In this document: in pieces, positions 39,715 to 48,116 of the stretch
Layout of the letters: each line of letters begins with the position of its first letter
Numbering within the stretch: the first letter of the stretch is position 1
Assembly (NCBI GenBank): GCA_027307235.1
Contig: DAHUXH010000011.1
Span: 51,931 to 115,930, forward strand
Source of the DNA: Vulcanimicrobiota bacterium
Lineage (GTDB): Bacteria > Vulcanimicrobiota > Vulcanimicrobiia > Vulcanimicrobiales > Vulcanimicrobiaceae
DNA length: 64,000 nucleotides
Direction of reading: 5' to 3'
Made by a program: the position numbers and the translations under genes
The notes under the pieces: model-generated
Seen by the model: only the letters and a program-made list of their open reading frames with translations
Told to the model about the DNA's origin: nothing
Databases searched by the model: none

Positions 39715-40791
39715 ATGGAGCAGGACGCGCGTCGGCGCATTCTCGGTCCGGAAGCCGCCGGCGACGGTCCGGAAGACCGCATCGTCGATGCCGGCGAGTC
39801 GCTCGCCGACGAAGTCTACGGCGCGTCGTTGCGGCCGCGTTCGTTCGACGAATACGTCGGCCAGACGCGAGTCGTTGAGAATCTCAAGATTGCGATCGAC
39901 GCAGCCAAGAAGCGCAACGAAACGCTCGAACACATCTTGTTCTACGGTCCGCCCGGACTGGGCAAGACGACGCTAGCGGCGTTGATCGCTCGCGACCTCG
40001 GGCGCTCGCTTCGGCCGACCAGCGGCCCGACGCTCGAAAAGCCCAAGGACCTCGTCGGTATTCTCACGTCGCTCGAAGAGGGTGACGTGCTATTCATCGA
40101 CGAGATTCACCGCCTCGGACGCGTCGTCGAAGAGTTTCTCTATCCCGCGATGGAAGATTTTCAAATCGACTTCCTCGTCGACCGCGGCGCGTATGCCAAG
40201 ACGATCAAACTGCCGCTCAAGCGTTTCACGTTGATCGGCGCAACCACGCGTGCGGGCATGCTCTCGGCTCCGCTGCGCGATCGCTTCGGCATCGCTCATC
40301 ATCTCGACTACTACGACGTCGACGAACTGCAGCGCATCGTGACGCGATCGGCGGGGGTGCTCGGCGTTCCGATCGACGCGCCGGGCGCGACGACGATCGC
40401 CGCGCGCAGCCGCGGAACCCCGCGCATCGCCAATCGTTTGCTGCGCCGCGTGCGCGACTTCGCCGAAGTGCGTGCGCAGGGCACGATCGACGCCGCGATC
40501 GCCGATGAGGCGCTGCTGCGCGAAGGCGTCGACGAATTGGGTCTGGATCGCTTGGATCGTGCGTATCTGCGCACGATCGTCGAACAGTACGGCGGCGGCC
40601 CGGTGGGGATCAACGCCATCGCCGCGACGCTCTCCGAAGACACGGAGACGCTCGAAGACGTCGTCGAGCCGTATCTGCTCAAGACCGGTTTCGTGGTGCG
40701 GACCGCCAGCGGCCGCAAGGCCAGCCCGCAAACGTACCGTCACCTCGGCGTGAGCGCGGGCGGCCCGGCCACCCAAGAACGATTGCTGTGA
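39715..40791 (+). CDS. ruvB: Holliday junction branch migration ATPase RuvB
   Basis: 358 residues. The conserved entry is LRPRSFDEYVGQ. Walker A is GPPGLGKTT, Walker B is LFIDEIHRL, the sensor segment is LIGATTRAGMLSAPLRDRFG, and a winged-helix C-terminus holds the DNA-contacting RTASGRKAS. It drives branch migration with RuvA. Its stop overlaps the SpoIID-domain gene by 4 bp (GTGA). Confidence 0.98.
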   Translation: MEQDARRRILGPEAAGDGPEDRIVDAGESLADEVYGASLRPRSFDEYVGQTRVVENLKIAIDAAKKRNETLEHILFYGPPGLGKTTLAALIARDLGRSLRPTSGPTLEKPKDLVGILTSLEEGDVLFIDEIHRLGRVVEEFLYPAMEDFQIDFLVDRGAYAKTIKLPLKRFTLIGATTRAGMLSAPLRDRFGIAHHLDYYDVDELQRIVTRSAGVLGVPIDAPGATTIAARSRGTPRIANRLLRRVRDFAEVRAQGTIDAAIADEALLREGVDELGLDRLDRAYLRTIVEQYGGGPVGINAIAATLSEDTETLEDVVEPYLLKTGFVVRTASGRKASPQTYRHLGVSAGGPATQERLL

Positions 40792-41786
40792 TTGCGCGCG
40801 CGCGCTTCGTCACGTCGATGGCTGGGTTGGCCGCGGTCTGCGCATTGCCGCTTCGGTTGCGACCGCAGGAGATCGACCCCGCCACCACCGCCGCCACGCC
40901 GGAACTGCGCGTGCTGCTCGGTCACGGCACCGTCACGCCGATCGATGCCGTGACGTTTGCGTTCAACGGTCAACCCTATCGCGGCAGCTATCGCATGCTC
41001 GCTGACGGCAGCGTCGTCAATCTCGTCGGGCTCGAAGACTACCTGGGAAGCGTCGTCGCCAAGGAGATGCCGCCGTCGTGGCCGGCAGCCGCGCTGCAAG
41101 CACAGGCGGTGTGCGCGCGGACGTACGTCCTTGCGCGCAGCAATCCCAATGCCGAGTACGACCTCGTTCCATCGGAAGCCGATCAAGTGTATCTCGGCAT
41201 GCGAGTCGAGTCGGCAACGTCGCGCCAAGCCGTGCTCGACACGACCGGAATGGTGCTGCGCTACGGCGGTGCGTTCGCGACCGTCGCCTATTCGTCGTGT
41301 TGCGGCGGCCACACCGAATCGTCGGCGGATGCCTGGAACGGAAGGCCGCTGCCGTACTTGAGCGGCGTCGTGTGTCCGTACTGCGCCGGCTCGCCGCACT
41401 ACCGCTGGCGCACCGACCTGTCGTTCGAGCAGGCGACGCAACGATTGCGAAGCGCGGGTATCGAAGCGGATGGCATCACCGGCGTCGCCGTCGGCGCGAT
41501 CGATGCAAGCGGTCGCGCGCGAACGATGCGCGTGCTCGCTCAACCCGAACGCGTCATCTCCGCGACGCTCTTTCGGCGAGCGGTCGGCTATCGTGACATT
41601 CCAAGTCTCTTGATCGTGAAGATCGATCCAACGCAGGCGGCAACCGGCGTCAGCATCGAAGGGGGCGGCCTCGGACACGGCGTCGGCATGTGTCAGTGGG
41701 GAGCGCGCGGCATGGCGGATCGTGGGTCGGACGCTCGATCAATCCTTGCGTGGTACTTTCCGGGGACAACGATCGATCATGACTGA
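40788..41786 (+). CDS. SpoIID/LytB-domain secreted peptidoglycan protein
   Basis: 332 residues from GTG. A hydrophobic N-terminal segment (signal or anchor) precedes the SpoIID domain. Hallmarks are GLEDYLGSVVAKEM, AQAVCARTYVLA, YSSCCGGHTESSADAW, a VVCPYC zinc-type cysteine pair, and GLGHGVGMCQWGARGMA. SpoIID is a lytic transglycosylase in sporulation; LytB-type relatives in non-sporulating bacteria modify wall material. No other sporulation gene is present here. The order ruvA-ruvB-spoIID-queA is seen in several Terrabacteria (established knowledge). Confidence 0.92.
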   Translation: MIARARFVTSMAGLAAVCALPLRLRPQEIDPATTAATPELRVLLGHGTVTPIDAVTFAFNGQPYRGSYRMLADGSVVNLVGLEDYLGSVVAKEMPPSWPAAALQAQAVCARTYVLARSNPNAEYDLVPSEADQVYLGMRVESATSRQAVLDTTGMVLRYGGAFATVAYSSCCGGHTESSADAWNGRPLPYLSGVVCPYCAGSPHYRWRTDLSFEQATQRLRSAGIEADGITGVAVGAIDASGRARTMRVLAQPERVISATLFRRAVGYRDIPSLLIVKIDPTQAATGVSIEGGGLGHGVGMCQWGARGMADRGSDARSILAWYFPGTTIDHD

Positions 41787-42168
41787 CTTTCCAGCGCGGG
41801 CATCACCCGGCGCGCCGCAGGAGCCGATCGTCGAGAAGCGGCTTCAAGTGCGGTTGCGCAAATACATCGACATCGTCGTCGAAGACCCCATATCGGCAAC
41901 GCTCTTTCGCGGCGCGGTAGCGGATATCTCGCCGAGCGGCATGCGCGTCATCGCCGACCAGTATCTCCCGAAGAACGCCAAATACTTGTTCACCATGAAA
42001 CGCAATCCGTTTCTTTGCGTTCGGGGAGAGGTGCGGTGGATTCGCACCTTCGAAAAGGATACGTATCAAGCCGGCATTCAGTTCGTCGATCTCACCGACG
42101 ACGATCGAACGCGGCTCGCACACTTTCTCGAACTCGAAGGTAAACGATCGACACCCAACACCGGCTGA
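41779..42168 (+). CDS. PilZ-domain c-di-GMP receptor
   Basis: 129 residues from ATG 41779, overlapping the previous gene by 8 bp. Both PilZ binding motifs are intact: RxxxR (RLQVR, residues 21-25) and DxSxxG (DISPSG, residues 49-54). A six-stranded barrel pattern follows to about residue 115. It should bind c-di-GMP, whose turnover enzymes are encoded 30 kb upstream. Its place inside a wall/recombination gene run suggests envelope control (inference). Its stop overlaps the queA CTG start by 4 bp. Confidence 0.88.
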   Translation: MTDFPARASPGAPQEPIVEKRLQVRLRKYIDIVVEDPISATLFRGAVADISPSGMRVIADQYLPKNAKYLFTMKRNPFLCVRGEVRWIRTFEKDTYQAGIQFVDLTDDDRTRLAHFLELEGKRSTPNTG

Positions 42169-43220
42169 GCGCAGCGTATGCATTCGATCTCCCCCCGGAG
42201 CTGATCGCGCAGGCTCCGGCTGCCCGCCGCGACGGCAGTCGTCTGATGCACCTGCGCGCTGACACGATCGCGCATCGCACCTTTGCCGACCTTCCGCGCG
42301 TCTTGCGCAGCGGCGACGTGCTTGTCGTCAATGAGACGCGCGTCATCGCCGCGCGGCTTTTCGGGCGGCGCGAGCCGAGCGCGGGTGCGGTAGAACTCTT
42401 GCTCTTGCGTCCTGCCGACGGCGCGCGGTACTCCCCGAACGCCGTGCGCTGGAAGGCGCTCGCCAAACCGGCGCGCCGCCTGTCGCGCGGGGCACGCATC
42501 CTCTTCGACGGCGGCGCAACGGCGACCATCGTGGAAGAAGGTGATGAGGGGATGCGCACGATCGAATTCGACGTGCGCGAGCCGTTTGAGGCATTCCTCG
42601 AACGTTGCGGCCGCATGCCGCTGCCTCCCTACATTCACAACGATTCGGACGAAGCGCAGCGGCGCTACCAAACGGTGTTCGCGCGCACTCCGGGCAGCGT
42701 CGCAGCGCCCACCGCGTCATTGCACTTCACCGACGAGTTACTCGCCGAGGTCCGTGAGGCAGGCGTGATCATCGCGCCGTTGGTCCTGGACGTCGGTCTG
42801 GGAACGTTTCGGCCGATGGCAACCGAACGCATCGACGACCATCGCATGCATGCCGAACGCTACGAGATTCCCGAAGCGACGGCTGCCGTTCTGGCGCAAG
42901 CGCGATCGCAAGGCCGCCGTATCATCGCGGTGGGGACGACCGTCGTTCGCGCACTCGAGGGCAGCGCCGCGTGTCACGACGGTGTCGTCGCTGCCGGCGA
43001 GGGCGAGACCGATATATTCATCACGCCGGGATTTCGATTCGCGGTGGTCGACGCGATGATCACCAATTTTCATCTCCCGCGCTCCACGTTGCTGGTGCTG
43101 GTCAGCGCATTTGCCGGCCGCGAACGCATCCTGCACGCCTACCGCGAGGCGATCGAGCGGCAGTACCGTTTTTTCTCCTTCGGCGACGCGATGTTCATCG
43201 ATCCCGAAGGTAAAGCGTAG
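42165..43220 (+). CDS. queA: S-adenosylmethionine:tRNA ribosyltransferase-isomerase
   Basis: 351 residues. The family N-terminus FDLPPELIAQAPAARRDGSRL is encoded upstream of the first ATG (42246), so that ATG is too late. The frame is closed by a TAA at 42141, and between it and the motif there is no ATG, GTG or TTG. CTG 42165 gives MSAAYAFDLPP and forms a CTGA overlap with the PilZ stop, matching the ATGA/GTGA overlaps around it. PPYIHND and PTASLHFTDELL are as expected. QueA builds epoxyqueuosine in tRNA. ATC at 42147, after GAAGG, is a less likely start. Confidence 0.93.
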   Translation: MSAAYAFDLPPELIAQAPAARRDGSRLMHLRADTIAHRTFADLPRVLRSGDVLVVNETRVIAARLFGRREPSAGAVELLLLRPADGARYSPNAVRWKALAKPARRLSRGARILFDGGATATIVEEGDEGMRTIEFDVREPFEAFLERCGRMPLPPYIHNDSDEAQRRYQTVFARTPGSVAAPTASLHFTDELLAEVREAGVIIAPLVLDVGLGTFRPMATERIDDHRMHAERYEIPEATAAVLAQARSQGRRIIAVGTTVVRALEGSAACHDGVVAAGEGETDIFITPGFRFAVVDAMITNFHLPRSTLLVLVSAFAGRERILHAYREAIERQYRFFSFGDAMFIDPEGKA

Positions 43221-43298
43221 CGCAGCCGCCGAAGGCGATGCGGCACGTTCAAACTGCACGTTCATTCAGCCATGCTATCAAGAAGCGAGGATCACCCG

Positions 43299-43886
43299 AT
43301 GAAGACGTACACCGCAAAGAAGTGGGATCTAGCCGGACTTACCGGCATCTCCGACGACACGCTGCAGATGCATTTCGGCCTTTACGAAGGCTACGTCAAG
43401 AATACGAACCTGCTCAACGAGCGGCTTGGTGAACTCCGCGCCGCCGGCAAGAACGTCGGGTCAGATCCGGCCTTCGCGGAACTCGTGCGGCGTTTGGGCT
43501 GGGAATACAACGGCATGCGTTTGCATGAATACTACTTCGACAATCTTACGAAGAGCCCGAGCGAGCCGAAGTCCGGGAAGCTGTACAATCTGATCGGCGA
43601 AGCGTACGGCGGGTTCGATGCATGGAAGAAAGATTTCTTCGCAACCGGCGGCATGCGCGGCGTGGGCTGGGCGATCGCCTACTATGACACGGTCAACGGG
43701 CAAATCACCAATCATTGGATCACCGAGCATCAAGACGGAAATCCCGCCGGCTTCGTGCCGATCGTCGTCATGGACGTCTGGGAACACGCGTTCATCCGCG
43801 ACTACAAACCGGCCGATCGCTCGAAATACATCGAAGCCTTTTTCGCAAATTTGAGCTGGGCCACATCCGAATCACGCCTCCCTTAG
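43299..43886 (+). CDS. Fe/Mn superoxide dismutase
   Basis: 195 residues from ATG 43299 (AGCGAGG upstream). The four metal ligands are visible: His in MHFGLYEGYV, His in RLHEYYF, and Asp and His in VVMDVWEHAF. GGMRGVGWAI and NHWITEHQDGN occupy the usual metal-specificity region. It removes superoxide in the cytoplasm; there is no signal peptide. The last codons (SESRLP and TAG) fall in an arm matching the palindromic repeat that starts at the stop codon, so the C-terminus may have been altered by the repeat. Confidence 0.95.
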   Translation: MKTYTAKKWDLAGLTGISDDTLQMHFGLYEGYVKNTNLLNERLGELRAAGKNVGSDPAFAELVRRLGWEYNGMRLHEYYFDNLTKSPSEPKSGKLYNLIGEAYGGFDAWKKDFFATGGMRGVGWAIAYYDTVNGQITNHWITEHQDGNPAGFVPIVVMDVWEHAFIRDYKPADRSKYIEAFFANLSWATSESRLP

Positions 43887-43901
43887 CGGGAAGGCGTGAT
43901 T
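43870..43901. repeat. short hairpin formed by a partial repeat arm and the left arm of copy B
   Basis: AATCACGCCTCCC (43870-43882) pairs with GGGAAGGCGTGATT (43888-43901) with one bulged base. The superoxide dismutase stop codon is in the loop. The left strand is a stray extra copy of the repeat's arm sequence lying inside the coding region. Confidence 0.7.
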
Positions 43902-43991
43902 TACGCCATGCCGTCGTTGCGGAGCGGCTCGTGTACCGTAGTACACTTCGCCGCTCCGCGCCTCGGCCTGACGAAAATCACGCCTTCCCGC
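43886..43991. repeat. palindromic repeat, copy B
   Basis: A 106 bp palindrome with outer arms GCGGGAAGGCGTGATT and AATCACGCCTTCCCGC and the centre GTGTAC/GTACAC. In reverse complement it matches copy A (19085-19180). The differences include base pairs changed on both sides so that pairing is kept. It lies between convergent superoxide dismutase and rqcH genes and overlaps both stop codons (43884-43886 and 43978-43980). It may act as a bidirectional terminator. Confidence 0.88.
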
Positions 43992-45564
43992 GGGCGGTGG
44001 CTGGCCTGACGTAAATCAGGGCTTCACGCTTCACGCGGTTGGTGGGGGGGTGTGATGGGGTGACGATGATGGTTTTTTGGTGAGTATAAAAGACGAGGCC
44101 GGGTGGGGCGTTTTGTTGTTTTCTGACGTGTTTGCGATGGGTGTAGTCGACGGGGACTTTGGCGCTTTCGCGAGCTTTTGAGTAGAGTGCGGCGAGCGCG
44201 GCAGCCGTGACGATGTCGTCGAGCGGGGGATCGTGGCGATCGTCGCGCTGGAGGATGACGTGGGCGCCCGGGATGTTCTGCGTGTGAAACCAGAGGTCGT
44301 CGGCGCGCGCGATCTTGAACGTCAGCTCCGCGTTCTCCGTGGGCGAACGGCCCACCAGGATGCGCGAGCCGCCGGGCGTGCGCCATTCCAGCGGTGCGCG
44401 CTTCTTCGCGCGGCCCGTTCGCGCGGGCGCAGCGCCATGCCGTTTGACGTCGAGCGCTTCGATGGCATGCTCGACGTCGTCGAGGTCGGCATCGTCGGCC
44501 CGCTCGGCCTCCCAGCGCAACTGAGCGAGCCCATCGGCAAGGCTGCGAAGTTCCTCGTGCCGTCGTTCAACGTGCGCGAGCGTCGCGCCGAGTTTCTTGT
44601 AGCGCGCGAAGATTTCGGCAGCGCGCTGCTTGGCCTCATCGCGCTGCGCCGGGTCCAATTCGTGCAGCGTCGTCAAGATCAGTTCGCCTTGCTCGCGCAA
44701 TGCATCGCGCCCGCGCGCACGCTCGATCTCACCCGCGACGCGCGCGCGTTCGCGGCCGAGCTTCTTTTCACGCTCGGCGAGCAGCGCGATCAGACGATGG
44801 CGTCGCGCGCCGGTGTTGCTCGCGCGTCGCTGCGCGACCGCTTCGACGCGCAACTCGCCGAGCACGTCGAGCAATGATGCCTCACGCGTGAGCGTGCAAT
44901 CGTCGAATCCCTCCAGAGCTACGGCGTGCGCCTGCACGATAGCGCCCTCGCGACGGTAGACGAACAGCGGCTCCACCGGAAACTCCGCCTGCGTGAAGCG
45001 TTCGACCAGTGCCGCAGCCGCTGCGGCCGGGTACGATTGCGCGATCAGGCGCGGGATCGAGCGCGCGTCGCGCAGGGGCGGAGGCTGATAGGTGCGGCCC
45101 GATTCCACCGCTCGCGCTGCGTTTTCATCGAGCGAGAACTCCTTGAGCGCCGCGACCACGGTCTCTCCCTTGAGTAACACCGCGTTGCCGAAACGCGGCA
45201 CCAGTTCCAAGACGAGCGCGACCGCATCCTCGACGCCGAATGCTGAGCGCGCCGCGAACTCCAGCCGCAGAAGGCGATCGCCCAAGCGGCTGCGCACGCG
45301 CTGCACGCGCGTGCCGCGCAAGGTTGCGCCCAGGGCGCGCACAAAACCGGGCTCGCTCGCGATCGGAAGTTCGCCGGATTCGACGCTCACGAGCGGCGTC
45401 GACGCGAACACGTCGATGCAGAAGAGCGTGGTCTGTCCGCGCTGCCAGAGCGCAAGCGCGGTGCGTCCGTCAGGGAGCAGTCCGACGTCGGTGACGCGCG
45501 CGCCGCGAAAGCTCGCGTCGAGTTCGACCGCGATGCGCCGAATGAGGATCCAATCAGTGATCAC
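43978..45564 (-). CDS. rqcH: NFACT-family protein, RqcH/Rqc2 homologue (ribosome rescue)
   Basis: 528 residues from GTG 45564, 8 bp after the upstream acyl-CoA synthetase stop. The NFACT-N domain (about 1-190) is followed by a helical, Arg/Glu-rich coiled coil (about 250-400) and the NFACT-R domain (about 410-500), with DDLWFHTQNIPGAHVIL and KPRQ-like YTHRKHVRK segments. RqcH binds stalled 50S-peptidyl-tRNA complexes and recruits tRNA-Ala to add alanine tails. The final residues (about ALIYVRPATARGKA) are encoded within repeat-derived sequence, and the stop lies inside copy B. ClpXP, which degrades such tagged proteins, is encoded at 17-19 kb. Confidence 0.88.
   Translation of the reverse strand: MITDWILIRRIAVELDASFRGARVTDVGLLPDGRTALALWQRGQTTLFCIDVFASTPLVSVESGELPIASEPGFVRALGATLRGTRVQRVRSRLGDRLLRLEFAARSAFGVEDAVALVLELVPRFGNAVLLKGETVVAALKEFSLDENAARAVESGRTYQPPPLRDARSIPRLIAQSYPAAAAAALVERFTQAEFPVEPLFVYRREGAIVQAHAVALEGFDDCTLTREASLLDVLGELRVEAVAQRRASNTGARRHRLIALLAEREKKLGRERARVAGEIERARGRDALREQGELILTTLHELDPAQRDEAKQRAAEIFARYKKLGATLAHVERRHEELRSLADGLAQLRWEAERADDADLDDVEHAIEALDVKRHGAAPARTGRAKKRAPLEWRTPGGSRILVGRSPTENAELTFKIARADDLWFHTQNIPGAHVILQRDDRHDPPLDDIVTAAALAALYSKARESAKVPVDYTHRKHVRKQQNAPPGLVFYTHQKTIIVTPSHPPTNRVKREALIYVRPATARGKA
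44003..44024. repeat. partial arm of the palindromic repeat
   Basis: GGCCTGACGTAAATCAGGGC here matches the GGCCTGACG(A/T)AAATCA arm of copies A and B. It lies within the 3' coding part of rqcH, 12 bp from copy B. Confidence 0.6.
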
Positions 45565-45572
45565 ACCCGATG

Positions 45573-47099
45573 TTACGAGAAGCGCACGCGCAGTTCGCGC
45601 TTGAGCACCTTGCCGCTCGCGCCGAGCGGCAAGGACTCGACCACCTCGATGCGGCGCGGATACTTGTATTTGGCGAGCTGTTCTTGCGACCACGTGATGA
45701 TCTCGCGCGCATCGCCGAGAGCGGCGCCCGGCGCGAGCACCACGACGGCGACGACTTCTTCGCCGTGCTCAGGGTGTGGAACGCCGATGACCGCGACCTG
45801 CGCGATCGACGCATGCCGCATCAGCACCTCTTCAACCTCGCGGGGGTAGACGTTGTATCCCCCGCGCAGGATCATGTCTTTCTTACGATCGACGATCGTG
45901 ATGAAACCCTGCGCGTCTTTCGTCCCGAGGTCGCCGCTGCGAAACCAGCCGTCGACGATCGCCGCTTTCGTCGCCTGCGGGTTATTGAGATAGCCTTTGA
46001 AGACGTTGTGACCGCGAATCACGATCTCACCGAGTTCGCCGGCCGGCATGAACTCGATGCGGTCGTCGATGTCGGCGTTGGCAATCGCCAGATCGACGCC
46101 CCAGATGGCGCAACCGACGGTGCCGGGCTTTCGGCCGAAGTCATCTTGATTGAACGACGCGACCGGCGCGGTCTCCGAAAGCCCATAGCCTTCGTAGATC
46201 GGCGCTTCAAAGGTCGCTTCGAACTCTTCGAGCACGGCGAGCGGAAGTGACGCCCCGCCCGAGACGGCCAACCGCAGCTTCGGCCTGCGCGGGTCTTCCT
46301 TGGCGGCGGCATTCAGACCGATGTACATCGTGGGAACGCCGGCAAAACCGGTGCAGCCTTCGGTCACCAGCAGATCGAGCGCGGCTTTCGCATCGAAGCG
46401 CGGCATCAGCACGATGCTGGCACCGACGCGAAACGCGGTATTCATCACCGCCGTCTGTCCGAAGGAGTGGAAGAGCGGTAGGCAGCCGAGGAACACGTCC
46501 TGCGGCGTCCCGTGAAAGAGATCGAACGCGGAGACGGTCGCGTTGAGGATCAGGTTGCTCTGCGAGAGGATGGCGCCCTTGGGTGCTCCGGTGGTTCCGC
46601 TGGTATAGAGGATCACCGCGTCGTCCTCATTCGACAGGCGCACGAAATCGGCGAGCGGCTCGACGGCAGCCGCCTCGGCCTCGAGCGCGGCGTCGGCGGC
46701 ACCCGGCGGCGCCAGCACCGAAAGGCACGGAATGCCGGCTTCGCGCGCGCCTGCCAACCCTGAGGGCAAGAGCGGGGCGGCGCAGATCAGGGCTTTGCTC
46801 CCGGAATCGCGCAGGATGTACGCGACTTCGCCGGGCGTCAGCAGCGCATGCACGGGGACGACCACCGCGCCGAGCGCGAGAATGCCGTAGTAAGCGCGCG
46901 GAAAGTCGGGGATGTTCGGGAGCATGATCGCGACGCGGTCTCCGCGGCGGATACCCCGGTGCTGCAACGCCGCACCGTAGCGGCGGGCTTGCTCCCAGAG
47001 GGTCGCATAGGCGATGCGCTCCTGGCCCATGACCAGAGCGGTGCGCGTGGGATACCGCAGAGCCGATTCGGCGAGAACGGATGCAAGTGCAATCGACAT
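45573..47099 (-). CDS. long-chain acyl-CoA synthetase-like AMP-binding enzyme
   Basis: 508 residues, ANL superfamily. The phosphate loop is YTSGTTGAPKG, the adenine region is YEGYGLSETAP, FRSGDLGTKDAQGF and DRKKDMILRGGYNVYP follow, and the catalytic lysine is in GASGKVLKRELR. These are close to FadD-type fatty acyl-CoA ligases. It is distinct from the synthetase at 12705-14234 and likely has its own substrate range. It is read into rqcH with an 8 bp gap and is divergent from gmk (100 bp between starts). Confidence 0.92.
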   Translation of the reverse strand: MSIALASVLAESALRYPTRTALVMGQERIAYATLWEQARRYGAALQHRGIRRGDRVAIMLPNIPDFPRAYYGILALGAVVVPVHALLTPGEVAYILRDSGSKALICAAPLLPSGLAGAREAGIPCLSVLAPPGAADAALEAEAAAVEPLADFVRLSNEDDAVILYTSGTTGAPKGAILSQSNLILNATVSAFDLFHGTPQDVFLGCLPLFHSFGQTAVMNTAFRVGASIVLMPRFDAKAALDLLVTEGCTGFAGVPTMYIGLNAAAKEDPRRPKLRLAVSGGASLPLAVLEEFEATFEAPIYEGYGLSETAPVASFNQDDFGRKPGTVGCAIWGVDLAIANADIDDRIEFMPAGELGEIVIRGHNVFKGYLNNPQATKAAIVDGWFRSGDLGTKDAQGFITIVDRKKDMILRGGYNVYPREVEEVLMRHASIAQVAVIGVPHPEHGEEVVAVVVLAPGAALGDAREIITWSQEQLAKYKYPRRIEVVESLPLGASGKVLKRELRVRFS

Positions 47100-47199
47100 G
47101 GGCCAGGCGATTCAACGTCGCGCGGAGTTTTCTTGGGAGCGCAAGGGGTCATTCGGCGAGGCGCGGTACTATGCAACTCCCCACCCATCTGGAGCGAAG

Positions 47200-47820
47200 T
47201 TGGTATACGGCCCCGGTCTGCTCTTCGTGGTCTCCGGCCCCTCGGGGGCAGGCAAGGACACGTTGGTCGACGCGCTGCGTGCGCGTATGGCGAGATTGCG
47301 CTACTCGGTCTCGGCGACCACGCGCGCGCCGCGCCCGGGCGAGCGCCACGGCGAACACTACTTTTTCCTCACGAATGAGGAATTCGACCGAAGCCTTGCC
47401 ACCGACGGGTTTCTGGAATGGTTTGAATATAACGGAAACCGGTACGGAACGCCGCGCGATTTCGTTGAGCGGACGCTCTCCGAAGGGTACGACCTCATCA
47501 TGAAGCCCGAGGTCCACGGCGCCCTCGCCATCAAGAACACGTTTCCGGATGCCGTGCTGATCTTTCTCTTGCCCGATCGGTTCTCGAGCCTGCGCGAACG
47601 GCTCTTGGCCCGGCGCACCGAAAGCAACGAGGAAATCGCGCGGCGCTTGGAGATCGCTCATCAAGAGGTGCGGCACATCCGCTCGTTCGATTACCTGGTG
47701 ATCAACGCCGAGGACAAGCTCGACGCCGCCGTCACCGATCTGCACACCATCCTGCACGCGGAACGTTTCCGCATCCACCGCTTCAGCGACGACTCGCTGC
47801 GAACGGTGGAGCAATCCTAG
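47200..47820 (+). CDS. gmk: guanylate kinase
   Basis: 206 residues from a TTG at 47200, chosen because GGAG lies 5 nt upstream and the product length matches the family (~207). Longer in-frame starts would run into the divergent gene. P-loop GPSGAGKDT (Asp replaces the more common Ser/Thr-containing loop end), SATTRAPRPGE, EWFEYNGNRYGT and the lid RRTESNEE are present. It converts GMP to GDP. It is followed by rpoZ after 14 bp, the usual gmk-rpoZ order. Confidence 0.95.
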   Translation: MVYGPGLLFVVSGPSGAGKDTLVDALRARMARLRYSVSATTRAPRPGERHGEHYFFLTNEEFDRSLATDGFLEWFEYNGNRYGTPRDFVERTLSEGYDLIMKPEVHGALAIKNTFPDAVLIFLLPDRFSSLRERLLARRTESNEEIARRLEIAHQEVRHIRSFDYLVINAEDKLDAAVTDLHTILHAERFRIHRFSDDSLRTVEQS

Positions 47821-47834
47821 AACATCAGGAGCAC

Positions 47835-48107
47835 ATGACCAAGACCGTTTTCGGAGACCTCGAAGCGTTGCTGGATCACACGGATTCGAAGTTCAGCCTC
47901 GTCAACATCGCCACCAAACGCGCGCGCCAGTTGAACAACTGGATTCGCACGCAAGACCTGCCGGCCACCGAACGCCGTGAGTTCTTCACCGCGGAGCCGC
48001 TGGTCGAAAAGGAGTCGATCAATCGCAACAAGCCGATCTCGATCGCACTCGACGAGATCGCGTCCGGCAAAATTCAGTACCATCGCACGCGGGAAGGCAT
48101 CAAGTAG
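47835..48107 (+). CDS. rpoZ: RNA polymerase omega subunit
   Basis: 90 residues. The omega signature KFSLVNIATKRARQLNNW is near the N-terminus and KPISIALDEIASGKI is near the end. Omega binds the beta-prime C-terminus and aids assembly. It lies between gmk and glmS (9 bp gap). A good ribosome-binding site (AGGAGC) precedes the ATG. Confidence 0.93.
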   Translation: MTKTVFGDLEALLDHTDSKFSLVNIATKRARQLNNWIRTQDLPATERREFFTAEPLVEKESINRNKPISIALDEIASGKIQYHRTREGIK

Positions 48108-48116
48108 ACTACTGCT

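Noticed and set aside
48108..48116. glmS ribozyme
   Set aside because: Only 9 bp separate rpoZ from glmS, too little for the ribozyme, and nothing like it is seen within rpoZ.
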